Source: Streptosporangiaceae bacterium (GTDB lineage: Bacteria; Actinomycetota; Actinomycetes; Streptosporangiales; Streptosporangiaceae). Taken from it: a stretch of DNA of 14,589 bases. How positions within the stretch are numbered: position 1 is the stretch's first letter; every line of letters starts with the position of its first letter. The stretch spans positions 1 to 14,589 of the forward strand of contig JASHTQ010000038.1 in the NCBI GenBank assembly GCA_030040475.1, written 5' to 3'. A program made the translations under genes and the position numbers. Below are positions 1-8,012 of the stretch, piece after piece. The notes under the pieces are model-generated. The model saw only the letters and a program-made list of their open reading frames with translations, was not told the DNA's origin and did not search any database.

Positions 1-6
1 GCTCCG

Positions 7-1875
7 CTACTGATACGGCGAGGCCTGTAGCGCGAACATTTCCGCGTAGGTTCCGTCGGCGGCCACCAGTTCCTCGTGGGTGCCTGACTCCACCACGCGC
101 CCCTCGCGCAGCACGTAGATACGATCCGCGGACCTCACCGTAGAGAACCGGTGCGAGATCAGCAGCACCGAACGTCCCGCGAGCAACTCCCCGATCCGCT
201 CGAACAACTCGTGCTCGGCCTTCGCATCCAGGGCGGCGGTCGGCTCGTCGAGGATCACCAGCGGCGCGTCCCGGAAGAACGTCCGCGCCAGCGCCATCCG
301 CTGCCACTGCCCGGTCGACAGATCGGTCCCGTCGATGAACGCAGGACCCAGCAGCGTCTGGTATCCATCGGGCAACGAGGAAATATCCCCGTCCGCCCCG
401 GCCCGCTCGGCCGCCCGCGCAATACCCGCCGTGTCGGCGGCCCGCTCATGCCGGCCCAGCGCGATGTTGTCCCCGGCAGACAGCGCGTAACGGATAAAGT
501 CCTGGAACACGATCGCGCTGTGCGCGAGCAACTCGCGCCGCTCGACAGAACGCGTCTCGACCCCGTCCCAGCAGACCCGACCCGAACTGGGCAGATACAA
601 CCCGGCGAGCAGCTTGGCCAGCGTCGTCTTGCCCGAACCGTTCGGCCCCACCAGCGCCACCACCTCGCCGGGCGAGATGAACACAGACACGTCCCGCAGC
701 GCCACCCGCTCCGAACCCGGGTAGCTGAACGTCACCCCTTCCGCTGCGACAACGCCGAACGGACTGGCCTCAGAGCCGTCCGCCGCCGCCTCCCGCGGCG
801 CGTTCGGGGCCAGCTCGGTAAAGGCGAGGAAGTCGTCGATGAACATCGCCGACTCCTGCAGCATCCCGGCGTTCTGCCCGGCGAACGCCAGCCGCTGTCC
901 GAGCAGCACCAGCGCGGCCGCGCCGGCCGCCGCGGAGGACAGCGCCAGGTGGTGCGAAACGGCCAGCCACAAGATCCCCGCGATCGCGATGGCAATGGTC
1001 AGCGAGCTGGCCAGGTCCGCGGCCGCCATGCCGCGCAACTGCCGCCTCGACACGCGGCGCATCTCCGCGATCCGCTCGTCGTAGAGCCGGTCGTGCCTGC
1101 CGCGCAGGAATCCGGCCAGGCCGAACGCCCGTACCTCCTTCGCCGGATCGCGCTGGGTCAGCAGGCTGGCCAGGTAGCTGCGCTCGCGGTCGCGCGGCGT
1201 CATGATCATGCCGAAGTGGTAGAACGCGCGTCCCCTGCGGCCGCTGGCCAGCCAGCCGGGAATCAGCGCGACCAGCGCCACCGGCACGAGCAGCGGCGCC
1301 ACCGCGACCAGCGCGGCCGCCGCGCCGATCGCCCCGGCCAGCGATCGCCCGAGCCCCTGCAGGCCCATCACCATCTGCGGCGCCCGCATCACCCCGGCCT
1401 GCGCTCGCGCCACCCGGTCGTGGAACTCCGGCTGGTCGAAGGAGGCCAGGTCGACCGCGCAGGTCACGTCGAGGATCCGGTCCTGGGCGTAGCGCGAGGT
1501 GAGTTCGGACAGCATCCGCTGCTGCTCGCGCAGCACCACCCCGGCCATGCCGAGCACCGCCGTGATCACGCCGAACAGCACGGCGCTCGGCCACACCCCG
1601 GCCAGGCCCGCGCTGGCACTCGAATGCTGGGAGAGCAGGAGCGCCTCGAGCACCCGTCGGCCGACCACCACCTCGGCCGCCACCCCGATCCCCGAGATCA
1701 CCTCGAGCACGGTCATCGTGGCCAGCTCGCGCCGCCCCGCCCGCCAGGTGATCCCGACCCCGGCCGCCACCAGCCGCAGCATCGCCCGCGGCGAGCGGCT
1801 CTCACCCCGGGCGTTGAGCTCGTAGATCGTCGGCCCCACGCGCTTGCCGCCGCTCGACCGCGACCCGCCAAGCAC
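7..1875 (-). CDS. ABC exporter, fused permease and ATP-binding half-transporter
   Basis: A type I ABC exporter half-subunit of 622 aa that would work as a dimer in the cytoplasmic membrane; the substrate cannot be told from sequence. The N-terminal ~350 residues hold hydrophobic spans (clearest near 95-115, 180-210 and 290-330) and long cytoplasmic helices. The C-terminal ATPase has Walker A GPNGSGKTT (410-418), Q-loop Gln458, signature LSTGQ (519-523, Thr where LSGGQ is usual), Walker B LVILDE (539-544) and H-loop His575, so it should be catalytically competent. I chose GTG at 1875 because GGAGGG lies 6 nt upstream; an ATG two codons earlier at 1881 has no spacing to that site. Length is normal for the family. 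It lies downstream of a secreted-protein gene, but a palindromic repeat between them suggests separate transcription. Family call is firm; substrate is unknown. Confidence 0.9.
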   Translation of the reverse strand: MLGGSRSSGGKRVGPTIYELNARGESRSPRAMLRLVAAGVGITWRAGRRELATMTVLEVISGIGVAAEVVVGRRVLEALLLSQHSSASAGLAGVWPSAVLFGVITAVLGMAGVVLREQQRMLSELTSRYAQDRILDVTCAVDLASFDQPEFHDRVARAQAGVMRAPQMVMGLQGLGRSLAGAIGAAAALVAVAPLLVPVALVALIPGWLASGRRGRAFYHFGMIMTPRDRERSYLASLLTQRDPAKEVRAFGLAGFLRGRHDRLYDERIAEMRRVSRRQLRGMAAADLASSLTIAIAIAGILWLAVSHHLALSSAAAGAAALVLLGQRLAFAGQNAGMLQESAMFIDDFLAFTELAPNAPREAAADGSEASPFGVVAAEGVTFSYPGSERVALRDVSVFISPGEVVALVGPNGSGKTTLAKLLAGLYLPSSGRVCWDGVETRSVERRELLAHSAIVFQDFIRYALSAGDNIALGRHERAADTAGIARAAERAGADGDISSLPDGYQTLLGPAFIDGTDLSTGQWQRMALARTFFRDAPLVILDEPTAALDAKAEHELFERIGELLAGRSVLLISHRFSTVRSADRIYVLREGRVVESGTHEELVAADGTYAEMFALQASPYQ

Positions 1876-1951
1876 GTACATCCCTCCATGCTGCCACGCC
1901 GCCTGCCCCGGCCCGCCCGGTTTTTCCGGGCGCCTGACCGGGGCTCGCGCT

Positions 1952-2000
1952 ACTGCCCGTTCGGCTGGAACATAAGGATGATCCCGAACGGGCAGTGGTA
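1952..2000 (-). repeat. Dispersed palindromic repeat, copy 1 (terminator-like)
   Basis: Perfect 13-bp inverted repeat: ACTGCCCGTTCGG at 1952-1964 and CCGAACGGGCAGT at 1984-1996, with a 19-nt loop. The right arm continues to GGT at 1999, completing the 16-nt core shared with copies at 4574-4589 and 12052-12067. It sits 17 nt past the stop of the secreted-protein gene and upstream of the ABC gene, so on the minus strand it could act as a terminator. No U-tract follows the stem. Confidence 0.75.
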
Positions 2001-2016
2001 TTCCCGCGCCGACCGG

Positions 2017-2556
2017 CTAACTGTGGCTGCTGGCGATCACGTAAAGATTCTGGAGGCCTGCCAGATCTGCCGCCGGGATGACGTTGCTGGCCTGGTACGT
2101 CCACGTCTGCGTGTTGCTGCAGGTCGGGTCGAGCGCCGCGCAGGCGAACCCCCAGTACGGGCCCGCCTCCACCTCGTCCTGCACCGGTGTCAGCTCGAAG
2201 TACACGGTCGTGTACGACGTGCAGCTCGAGAACCAGTTGGGGTCGTCCATCTTGACCGTGATGTCCAGAACGTTCGAGGACGACGTCCAGGTGGCGATCG
2301 TGTCCACCTCGCAGTTTCCGCTGTAGGCATACCAGCCGCTGTCGTACGTGCAGCTGGCGGAGTTCTCGGTGCACGGCGTCGGGTACGGGAACGTCGCGGG
2401 TGTCGCCGCCGGCGCGCCGTGCGGCACCGGGCCGGGCACGGTGCTCGCCTGGCTGGCGCCGCTGCCCCCGACGAGCACGGCCGCCGCGATGCCCGCGATG
2501 CCCGCGATGGCGGCAAGGACCCGCAAGCCGGGCCGGCGTAGTCGCTTCCTCGGCAT
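2017..2556 (-). CDS. Secreted Cys-rich protein of unknown function
   Basis: A 179-aa exported protein that I do not recognise. Residues 1-37 form a classical signal peptide: a basic start (MPRKRLRRPGLR), an Ala/Gly/Ile hydrophobic core, and a likely cleavage site after GASQA. The mature part has six cysteines (62, 69, 82, 112, 139, 146), an even number consistent with three disulfides, and is rich in Ser, Thr, Tyr and Trp, like small extracellular beta-sandwich proteins. The start is set by GAGAGGAG six nt before the ATG at 2556. The signal-peptide core is encoded by short tandem repeats of ATGCCCGCG (seen on the plus strand near 2489-2510). It stands alone, with the ligase 151 bp upstream and the repeat element just downstream. 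No catalytic motif is visible. Confidence 0.75.
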   Translation of the reverse strand: MPRKRLRRPGLRVLAAIAGIAGIAAAVLVGGSGASQASTVPGPVPHGAPAATPATFPYPTPCTENSASCTYDSGWYAYSGNCEVDTIATWTSSSNVLDITVKMDDPNWFSSCTSYTTVYFELTPVQDEVEAGPYWGFACAALDPTCSNTQTWTYQASNVIPAADLAGLQNLYVIASSHS

Positions 2557-2707
2557 TTCTTACTCCTCTCCGCTGCGCCGCCCTCCGGCGCAACCTCGAG
2601 CAGCATCGCCGCCGCCGGCGATCGCGCACATCGGCAATATGACGTAGCCGCCCTGTCGGGAATTGACTATCCGGCCGCACCGAAACGGCCCGCGGACGAA
2701 CCGGCCG

Positions 2708-4468
2708 TCAGCCCCCCGCGGGCGTCCGCCGCGCGCCGAGGAACAGCTCCACCAGTTCCCGCGTGGTGGTGGCGTCCTCCGCCGCCTTGTCGTCGCGCCA
2801 CCTCCCGGTGAACCGCGGGAACCGCATGGCCAGCCCGGCGTCCTGCTGGATCTGGCCCCATCCGGCCGTGTAGTTCGGCGACAGCGTGAGCTCGGCGGAC
2901 AGGATCTCGAGCACCAGCCCCGGCTCGAACCAGACGTCGGGTTCGGCCCGCGCATCCACCCGCGCCGGCCGCTCCGACCGAGCCAGCAAGGCGAGCCGCG
3001 ACGGCAAAGCAGCCAGGTCGGCGTCGGTGAACCCGGCACCGCACTTGGTCACCGCGCGGAACATGTCGGCGTCCGCGTCGTAGGCCGCGAGCAGCACCGC
3101 GCCGTACACCCCGACCCGCCGCCCGCGCCCGGCGAACGCGCCGACGACGACCAGGTCGAGCGTGTCGGACAGCTCGGTCCGGTAGTCCCGCTTCAGCTTG
3201 ATCCACTGCCAGCCGCGCGCGCCCGCCTTGTACCCGGAGTCCGGCCCGACGGACTTGCACACGAGCCCCTCGCACCCGTCCGTGATCGCCTGCTGGAACG
3301 TCGCGTCCAGCACCGCCGGATCCGAGACCGAAGAAGCCGTCGTCAGCCGCAGCCGCGGCCCGGCAGTTATCGCCGAAGCCAGCCGCTCCCGCCGAACCGG
3401 ATACGGCAAACGCGTCAGATCCTCCCCGTCGGCGTACAGCAGCTCGAAGCAGAACAGCCCGACGGGCACGTCCTGGATCGCCTGCTCGATCCCGTACTTG
3501 CGCCGCCGCAGCATGACCTCGCCGAACGGCCGCAGCTCGCCCGCGGCCGCGTCGTACGCGACCACCTCGCCCTCGACGATCGCCTCCCGCGGCCCCAGCC
3601 CCGCCGAAAGCAGCGCCACGACGTCGGGAAACTGCGAGGAGATCTCCTCGAGCCGCCGGGTGAACAGCTCGATCGTCCCGTCCGCCGTCCGGTGCGCCTG
3701 CACCCGCACCCCGTCGTACTTGTACTCCGCCGAGCACTCCCCGCCCAGCTTGGCCAGGATCTCCGCGGCGTCCGACAGCCGCTGCGCCAGCATCACCCGC
3801 ACCGGGTTCCCCGGCCGCACCTGCAGCGCCTCGACCGCGCTTACGCCACCGTCGACCAGCACGGCCGCGACCCGCCCCAGGTCGCAGCAGATGCTGTAGC
3901 CGCGCTCGAGCACCGGCCGGGCCGCCCGCCCGCCGGCGTACACCTGCGCCAGCGCGTCCAGGATGGTGGGCGTCCCGATGCCGAGCCGCAGGCTCTTGGT
4001 CACCAGCCGCAGCAGGTAGCGCGCCTCCAGCGGCGTGGCCCGGCCGAGCAGCCCGGCCAGCAGCTCCAGCTTGCGCCCCTGCGACCCGGTCCCCTCCGCC
4101 GCCGCGATCTGCCGCAGCGTCCGCACCACCTCGGCGGCCTCCAGGCTGGCGGCCCGGCCGGCCGCGGCGGCCGCCAGCAGCCCCTCGGCGGCCTCGCCAA
4201 GGTCCCCGGCCTCCCGCACCCCGGCGGCGACCTGCGCCGCGTCGACCCCGGTGGCCGCCGCCACCGCCCGCACCGCGAGCTTCTCCGCCAGCCCCAGGTC
4301 GATCCCGGCGAACTCCGGCGCGATCAGCCCCTGGCACAGGTAACACACCGTCGGCAGCAGCCCGGCCGGCGTCTCCGCCAGCAGCGCCGCCAGCCGCTCG
4401 GTCAGCGCCAGCCGGCTGCTGACCCGCTCCAGGTCCCGGTAGGCCTCGGCCACGACCACATACCGCAC
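2708..4468 (-). CDS. ATP-dependent DNA ligase (archaeal/LigB-like, long form)
   Basis: Seals nicks in duplex DNA through a ligase-AMP intermediate. From GTG at 4468 it is 586 aa, longer than mycobacterial LigB (about 507) and close to archaeal ligases (about 560-600). Order: N-terminal DNA-binding domain (about 1-200); nucleotidyltransferase with KYDG (catalytic Lys250, 250-253), EGEVVAYD (299-306), FELLYADG (341-348), EGLVCK (400-405) and WIKLKRDY (422-429); then an OB-fold domain ending in the RFPRFTGRWRDDK signature. All adenylation motifs are intact. GTG 4468 is preferred over an in-frame start at 4510 because the family N-terminus begins at RYVVVAEAY and a G-rich Shine-Dalgarno (GGGAAGGGGG) precedes it. 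No Ku gene or polymerase partner is nearby. Residues 104-121 are duplicated in inverted orientation at 4651-4704. Confidence 0.93.
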   Translation of the reverse strand: MRYVVVAEAYRDLERVSSRLALTERLAALLAETPAGLLPTVCYLCQGLIAPEFAGIDLGLAEKLAVRAVAAATGVDAAQVAAGVREAGDLGEAAEGLLAAAAAGRAASLEAAEVVRTLRQIAAAEGTGSQGRKLELLAGLLGRATPLEARYLLRLVTKSLRLGIGTPTILDALAQVYAGGRAARPVLERGYSICCDLGRVAAVLVDGGVSAVEALQVRPGNPVRVMLAQRLSDAAEILAKLGGECSAEYKYDGVRVQAHRTADGTIELFTRRLEEISSQFPDVVALLSAGLGPREAIVEGEVVAYDAAAGELRPFGEVMLRRRKYGIEQAIQDVPVGLFCFELLYADGEDLTRLPYPVRRERLASAITAGPRLRLTTASSVSDPAVLDATFQQAITDGCEGLVCKSVGPDSGYKAGARGWQWIKLKRDYRTELSDTLDLVVVGAFAGRGRRVGVYGAVLLAAYDADADMFRAVTKCGAGFTDADLAALPSRLALLARSERPARVDARAEPDVWFEPGLVLEILSAELTLSPNYTAGWGQIQQDAGLAMRFPRFTGRWRDDKAAEDATTTRELVELFLGARRTPAGG

Positions 4469-4538
4469 GGCGCCCCCTTCCCATCTCCGATCATGACACG
4501 CCGTACCCACTCGGCCGTCTGACCTAACCTGAGGCTCG

Positions 4539-4590
4539 CACCACTGATCGTTCAGAAAAAAATTCTAATTTATCCGAACGGTCAGTGGTG
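4539..4590 (-). repeat. Dispersed palindromic repeat, copy 2
   Basis: Inverted repeat with 17-nt arms at 4539-4555 and 4574-4590, 15 of 17 positions complementary, around an 18-nt A/T-only-but-one loop. The right arm carries the 16-nt core (4574-4589), differing from copy 1 at one base. It lies between the ligase start and the decayed propeller gene, 155 nt beyond the latter's stop on the minus strand. The A/T loop is far from the local base composition. Confidence 0.75.
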
Positions 4591-4650
4591 AATCCCCCGG
4601 TCACCACCCTCGACCGAGGCCGGGATCCAGGGCGGCCCAGGAATGCCAGT

Positions 4651-4704
4651 GGCCGGGCGGCCAGCCTGGAGGTCGCCGAGGTGGTGCGCACGCTGCGGCA
4701 GATC
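4651..4704 (+). pseudogene. 54-bp inverted duplicate of a ligase gene segment
   Basis: Plus-strand bases 4651-4704 match the reverse complement of ligase coding bases 4106-4159 at 51 of 54 positions by eye, and encode GRAASLEVAEVVRTLRQI against GRAASLEAAEVVRTLRQI in the ligase. Similarity stops abruptly on both sides. It is most simply a scar of a lost second ligase copy or of a local inverted duplication. The reading frame is open back to a GTG at 4585/4588 inside repeat copy 2, but no functional product is expected. Confidence 0.7.
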
Positions 4705-4744
4705 CCGCGCTCCGGTGAGACCTTGGTCAGCCGGGCCAGACCGG

Positions 4745-5326
4745 TCACGGCGCGATGCCGCCGACCGGCCGCCAGGTGGTCCCGCCGGCGGTGTGCCACA
4801 GCCCGGCGTCGGGCGCCAGCAGCCAGGCGAGGGCGCCGGACTGGACGTCGAACTGGCCGAACGTCCCCTGCTCGTCGAACACGGCCCGCCGCCACGTCGC
4901 CCCGCCGTCCGTGCTGTCCCAGACGGTGTTCGGCGTCGCGATCCAGAGCACCTCCGGTGAGCCGGCCGCGATCGCGGAAGCGTCCTGGCGGGGCAGCTCG
5001 CCCGGCCGGACCGGCTCGGTCAGGCTCGGGATCCAGGCCGCGGCGGTCCAGGTCTGCCCCGCGTCTACCGAGCGCATGAGCGCCTTGGTGCTGCTGTCCG
5101 CGGCCGCGCCTCCGGTGCACAGCAGCCACCAGTGGCACGGGTCCGCGGCCGTGAGCAGGACGTTGTCGCCGTCGCCGCGGCACAGCTTGGCGGGTTCCGG
5201 TTGCCGGGAGCCTGCACGGCCCGCCCCGCCGGGACCGCTCCGGCCCCCGCCAGCTCGGGATTCACGGCGCTGACAAGATCGTGGGTCAAAGCTTGCCTTA
5301 TAAGGGGAGCAGCGACCCACGATCAT
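4745..5326 (-). pseudogene. 5'-truncated Asp-box (BNR) beta-propeller remnant
   Basis: The C-terminal ~140 residues look like an actinobacterial BNR/Ycf48-type propeller. There are three Asp-box turns (SVDAGQTW, STDGGATW and the degenerate TAGGTTW) plus a blade with DPCHWWLLCTGG. Full-length relatives are generally secreted, several hundred residues long, and carry an N-terminal signal or membrane anchor. Here the frame upstream of about 5200 turns into Arg/Gly/Pro-rich sequence with no signal peptide, and the only early start (5326) lies inside a palindrome. I therefore read it as a 5'-truncated remnant with an intact 3' end. It could also be a short cytoplasmic protein starting internally; no convincing ribosome site supports that. 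It lies in the decayed region that includes the ligase scar. Confidence 0.6.
5277..5324. repeat. 48-bp nested palindrome
   Basis: Outer perfect 11-bp arms GATCGTGGGTC (5277-5287) and GACCCACGATC (5314-5324) enclose GCT/AGC and a perfect 10-bp palindrome CCTTATAAGG (5296-5305). It marks the broken 5' edge of the propeller remnant and lies 90-140 bp upstream of the alpha/beta hydrolase. It could be an operator for the hydrolase, a recombination site, or the end of a lost mobile element. Confidence 0.65.
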
Positions 5327-5412
5327 GACTTCGGGGCCCCGGCACCGCGCATACCCAGGAGCCGGGTTTCGTGAGACCCTGGCTGCGGGCCGAACGGGAG
5401 GGATCAGGCAGC

Positions 5413-6228
5413 GTGGACCAGCAGAACATCACGGTGGACGGCCAGCGGATCGCGTTCGCGCGCAGCGAGGGCACCGAACGCCCCGTCATCTTCGTACACG
5501 GAAACTCCTCCTCGGCGCGCACCTGGGGCCCGGTCCTGGCCGGCCCGTTCGGCCAGCGATTCCGCTGCCTTGCCCCTGACCTGCCAGGCCACGGCGACTC
5601 GGCCAGGGCCGCGAGCCCCGCGGACTACTCGCTGCCCGGCTACGCCGCGGCGCTGACCGGGTTCGCGCGGGCCACCGACGCCGCGGACGCGGTGATCGTC
5701 GGCTGGAGCCTGGGCGGGCACATCGCGATCGAGGCCGCTCCGGGGCTGCCCGCGGCGCCCGGGTTCGTGGTGTTCGGCACGCCGCCGGTCGGCTCGGCGG
5801 ATCAGCTGGCCGAGGCCTTCCTGCCGAATCCGGCGATGAACGTGGGGTTCACCGCCGAGGTCTCCGCGCCGGACGCGCGCACGTTCGCGGGCAGCTTCAC
5901 CACGGCCGGTTCTGCCCTGCCGCTCGACGACTTCGTCGCGGACATCCTGCGCACCGACGGCGACGCGCGGACCGGCCTGCTGGCCAGCGTCGGCGAGGGC
6001 CGCTTCACCGACCAGACCGCCATCGTCGCCGCGCTGGACCGGCCGCTTGCCATCCTGCACGGCGAGGGTGAGCAGCTCGTCAGCCTGGATTACATCAACA
6101 GGCTCACGATCCCGAGCCTGTGGCGCGGCGCCGTCCAGCTGATCCCCGACGCCGGTCACGCCCCGCACCAGGAGGCCCCCGAGGCCTTCGCCGCCCTCCT
6201 CGAGGACTTCATCGCCGACCTCGGCTGA
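5413..6228 (+). CDS. Alpha/beta-fold hydrolase
   Basis: A cytoplasmic alpha/beta hydrolase of 271 aa with no signal peptide; the substrate is unknown. The oxyanion-hole segment is HGNSS (29-33). The nucleophile elbow is GWSLGG with Ser99, and the catalytic His is His249 in DAGHAPH. The usual acid position after strand 7 reads GEGEQLV, giving Glu220 where Asp is usual, so the triad would be Ser-Glu-His. The LAPDLPGHGDS segment is typical of esterase/haloperoxidase-like members. GTG at 5413 is chosen because GGGAGG lies about 10 nt upstream and the protein then begins at the first beta strand. An in-frame GTG at 5371 would add 14 unlike residues. It converges on the MFS gene. Family is firm, reaction unknown. 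Confidence 0.85.
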   Translation: MDQQNITVDGQRIAFARSEGTERPVIFVHGNSSSARTWGPVLAGPFGQRFRCLAPDLPGHGDSARAASPADYSLPGYAAALTGFARATDAADAVIVGWSLGGHIAIEAAPGLPAAPGFVVFGTPPVGSADQLAEAFLPNPAMNVGFTAEVSAPDARTFAGSFTTAGSALPLDDFVADILRTDGDARTGLLASVGEGRFTDQTAIVAALDRPLAILHGEGEQLVSLDYINRLTIPSLWRGAVQLIPDAGHAPHQEAPEAFAALLEDFIADLG

Positions 6229-6275
6229 CCCCCCAGCCCCTGCCTGCACGTCGTACTCCAGCGCCGCATGCGTTG

Positions 6276-6326
6276 CCCGCCGCCGCCCGCCGCCGCCGCC
6301 CGCCGCCGCCGCCGCCCGCCGCCGCC
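6276..6326. repeat. GCC/GCCC triplet-like low-complexity tract
   Basis: About 50 bp made almost wholly of GCC and CGCC units in the gap between two convergent genes. It is probably a slippage-prone non-coding tract; it lacks the spacer structure of a CRISPR. Confidence 0.7.
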
Positions 6327-6337
6327 TTCGCCAGCGT

Positions 6338-6383
6338 CATGAAACCGGGGTTTCATGCCCCTAGCGGGTACTGGAAGTCCAGT
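6338..6383. terminator. Two hairpins between convergent genes
   Basis: A perfect 9-bp inverted repeat, CATGAAACC (6338-6346) and GGTTTCATG (6349-6357), with a 2-nt spacer. A second hairpin follows, ACTGG (6370-6374) and CCAGT (6379-6383), with a 4-nt loop. They lie between the 3' ends of the hydrolase and MFS genes and could stop transcription from both sides. Neither has a U-tract, so the call rests on position and structure. Confidence 0.5.
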
Positions 6384-6423
6384 TTCATTCCGGTGAGCCG
6401 CCGCCCGCCACCCGGCTCGAGGC

Positions 6424-8001
6424 CTACGGCTCGGTGAGCGGAGCGCGCTGACACGCCGGCTGAAGGTCACCGGCGGCGGCCGCGCCGCCCGGGGCCGCGG
6501 CCAGATCGCGAACCGGAACCGGCGAGACCGCCGGCACCGGCGAGACCACCGGAACAGGCGGGACCAGCGGCACCGCCGGGACGGGCCGCGGCCGGGCGGT
6601 CAGCAGGGCCGCCGAGACGACGCCTCCGGCGGCGAAGAACCCGATGATCAGGATCAGGGCGTGCCGGAAGGTCGGGACCGGGTCGGCGGCGGACACCCGG
6701 GACAGGATCGCCACCAGGCCGGCCACGCCGAGCACCGTGCCCACCTGCCGGGCGGTGTTGAGGATCCCGCTCCCGGTGCCGAACCTCGCCGGTGTCAGCG
6801 ACGCGCTTCCGGCTCCGAGCAGCGAGGGGATGGCCAGCCCGACCCCGGCGCCGCCGAGCAGCTGGGCGGGCAGCAGGTGGGTCAGGTAGGCCGGCTGGGC
6901 CTGGATCTGGGTGAACCACAGCAGCTGGGCGCCCGCGTTGACGACGCAGCCGATCGCCGCGACCCGGCCCGGGCCGCCGAGCAGGGCCGTCAGCCGCGGC
7001 GCGACGATGCGGGCGAACGGCAGCACCATCAGCGGCCCCGGCGCGATGGCGAGCCCGGCGTCGACGGCCGAGTAGCGCCACACCCCGGTGAGAAACTCGA
7101 CCGCGCTGAGCACGAAGGCGCCGAACCCCGCGTAGTACAGGATCGAGGCGGCGAACGCGCCGCTGAAGGTCCGCGAGCGCAGCAGCTCGAGCTCGATGAC
7201 GGGGGAGTGGTGCCGCCTCGAGCGCGCCACCATCGCCGTGCCCGAGGCCAGCGAGGCGGCGAGCAGGCCGATGAAGGAGGCCGAGCCCCAGCCCCAGCCG
7301 GGCGCCTTGACCAGGGCGAGCGCGACCAGGCCGACGGCCGCGGCGAGCAGCCCGGCGCCGATCAGGTCGGGCCTGCCACGCGATGCCGAGTCACGGCTCT
7401 CCGGCGCCACCCTGGCGGCGAGGATCACGGCGAGCACCCCGACCGGCACGTTGATCCAGAACACCCAGCGCCAGTTGATCTGCACCAGGCTGCCGCCGAT
7501 GACAGGGCCGAGCGCGGCGCCGAGCGCGCCGAACGCCGACCAGGTGCCGATCGCCTTCGCCCGGCCCTGGGCCGGCACGGCGGCCAGCAGCAGGGACAGC
7601 GACGCGGGCACCATCGCCCCCGCCCCGGCCGCCTGGACGACCCGGGCCGCGATCAGCCAGGCCACCCCGGGCGCCAGCCCGCACAGCGCCGACCCGACGG
7701 TGAACCCGACCAGCCCGCCGACGAAGAGCTTCCGGCGCCCGATCCGGTCTGCCCACCGGCCGGCCGGCACGAGCACCGCCGCGAACACGATCGTGTAGGC
7801 GTTCAGCACCCAGGACAGCGAGCTCAGGCTGGTGCCCGGGTACTGCTTGCTGATGTAGGGGAACGCGAGGTTGACGATGAACAGGTCCAGGCTGGACATG
7901 AACACGGCCAGTGCAAGCACGCCGATCACCGCGGTGACCCTGCGGGCATCGACCGCCGTCACCGGGGGAGTTCCTGCCGTCGCCGGGGGAGTGGAGCTCA
8001 C
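6424..8001 (-). CDS. MFS multidrug exporter, DHA2 (EmrB/QacA-like) family
   Basis: A 525-aa proton-driven drug exporter of the cytoplasmic membrane. Family motifs: LDLFIVNLAFP in TM1 (38-48), the loop 2-3 motif GRWADRIGRRK (81-91), and antiporter motif C GALGAALGPVIGG (158-170). Many hydrophobic segments, roughly 14, fit the DHA2 topology. The start is GTG 8001 because GGAGG lies 7 nt upstream; the in-frame GTG at 8037 falls within the operator. Unusual is a C-terminal Pro/Val tandem tail (repeats like SPVPAVSPVPV, encoded near 6505-6590) after the last membrane span, with no known role. It is divergent from an HxlR regulator 89 bp away, with a long inverted repeat between them, so it is probably induced by its substrate through loss of HxlR binding. 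Confidence 0.93.
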   Translation of the reverse strand: MSSTPPATAGTPPVTAVDARRVTAVIGVLALAVFMSSLDLFIVNLAFPYISKQYPGTSLSSLSWVLNAYTIVFAAVLVPAGRWADRIGRRKLFVGGLVGFTVGSALCGLAPGVAWLIAARVVQAAGAGAMVPASLSLLLAAVPAQGRAKAIGTWSAFGALGAALGPVIGGSLVQINWRWVFWINVPVGVLAVILAARVAPESRDSASRGRPDLIGAGLLAAAVGLVALALVKAPGWGWGSASFIGLLAASLASGTAMVARSRRHHSPVIELELLRSRTFSGAFAASILYYAGFGAFVLSAVEFLTGVWRYSAVDAGLAIAPGPLMVLPFARIVAPRLTALLGGPGRVAAIGCVVNAGAQLLWFTQIQAQPAYLTHLLPAQLLGGAGVGLAIPSLLGAGSASLTPARFGTGSGILNTARQVGTVLGVAGLVAILSRVSAADPVPTFRHALILIIGFFAAGGVVSAALLTARPRPVPAVPLVPPVPVVSPVPAVSPVPVRDLAAAPGGAAAAGDLQPACQRAPLTEP

Positions 8002-8012
8002 CGTCGTCCTCC

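Noticed and set aside
151..2541. 796-codon plus-strand open frame
   Set aside because: It lies antisense to the ABC and secreted-protein genes, is made of Arg/Pro/His/Gln-rich residues typical of a GC-rich shadow frame, and has no domain.
2663..4522. Long plus-strand open frame across the ligase
   Set aside because: Antisense shadow of the ligase; composition is Arg/Gln/Pro/His-rich and no ribosome site or motif is seen.
6276..6326. Repeat tract as a CRISPR array
   Set aside because: Units are a few bases long with no spacers and no cas genes are near.
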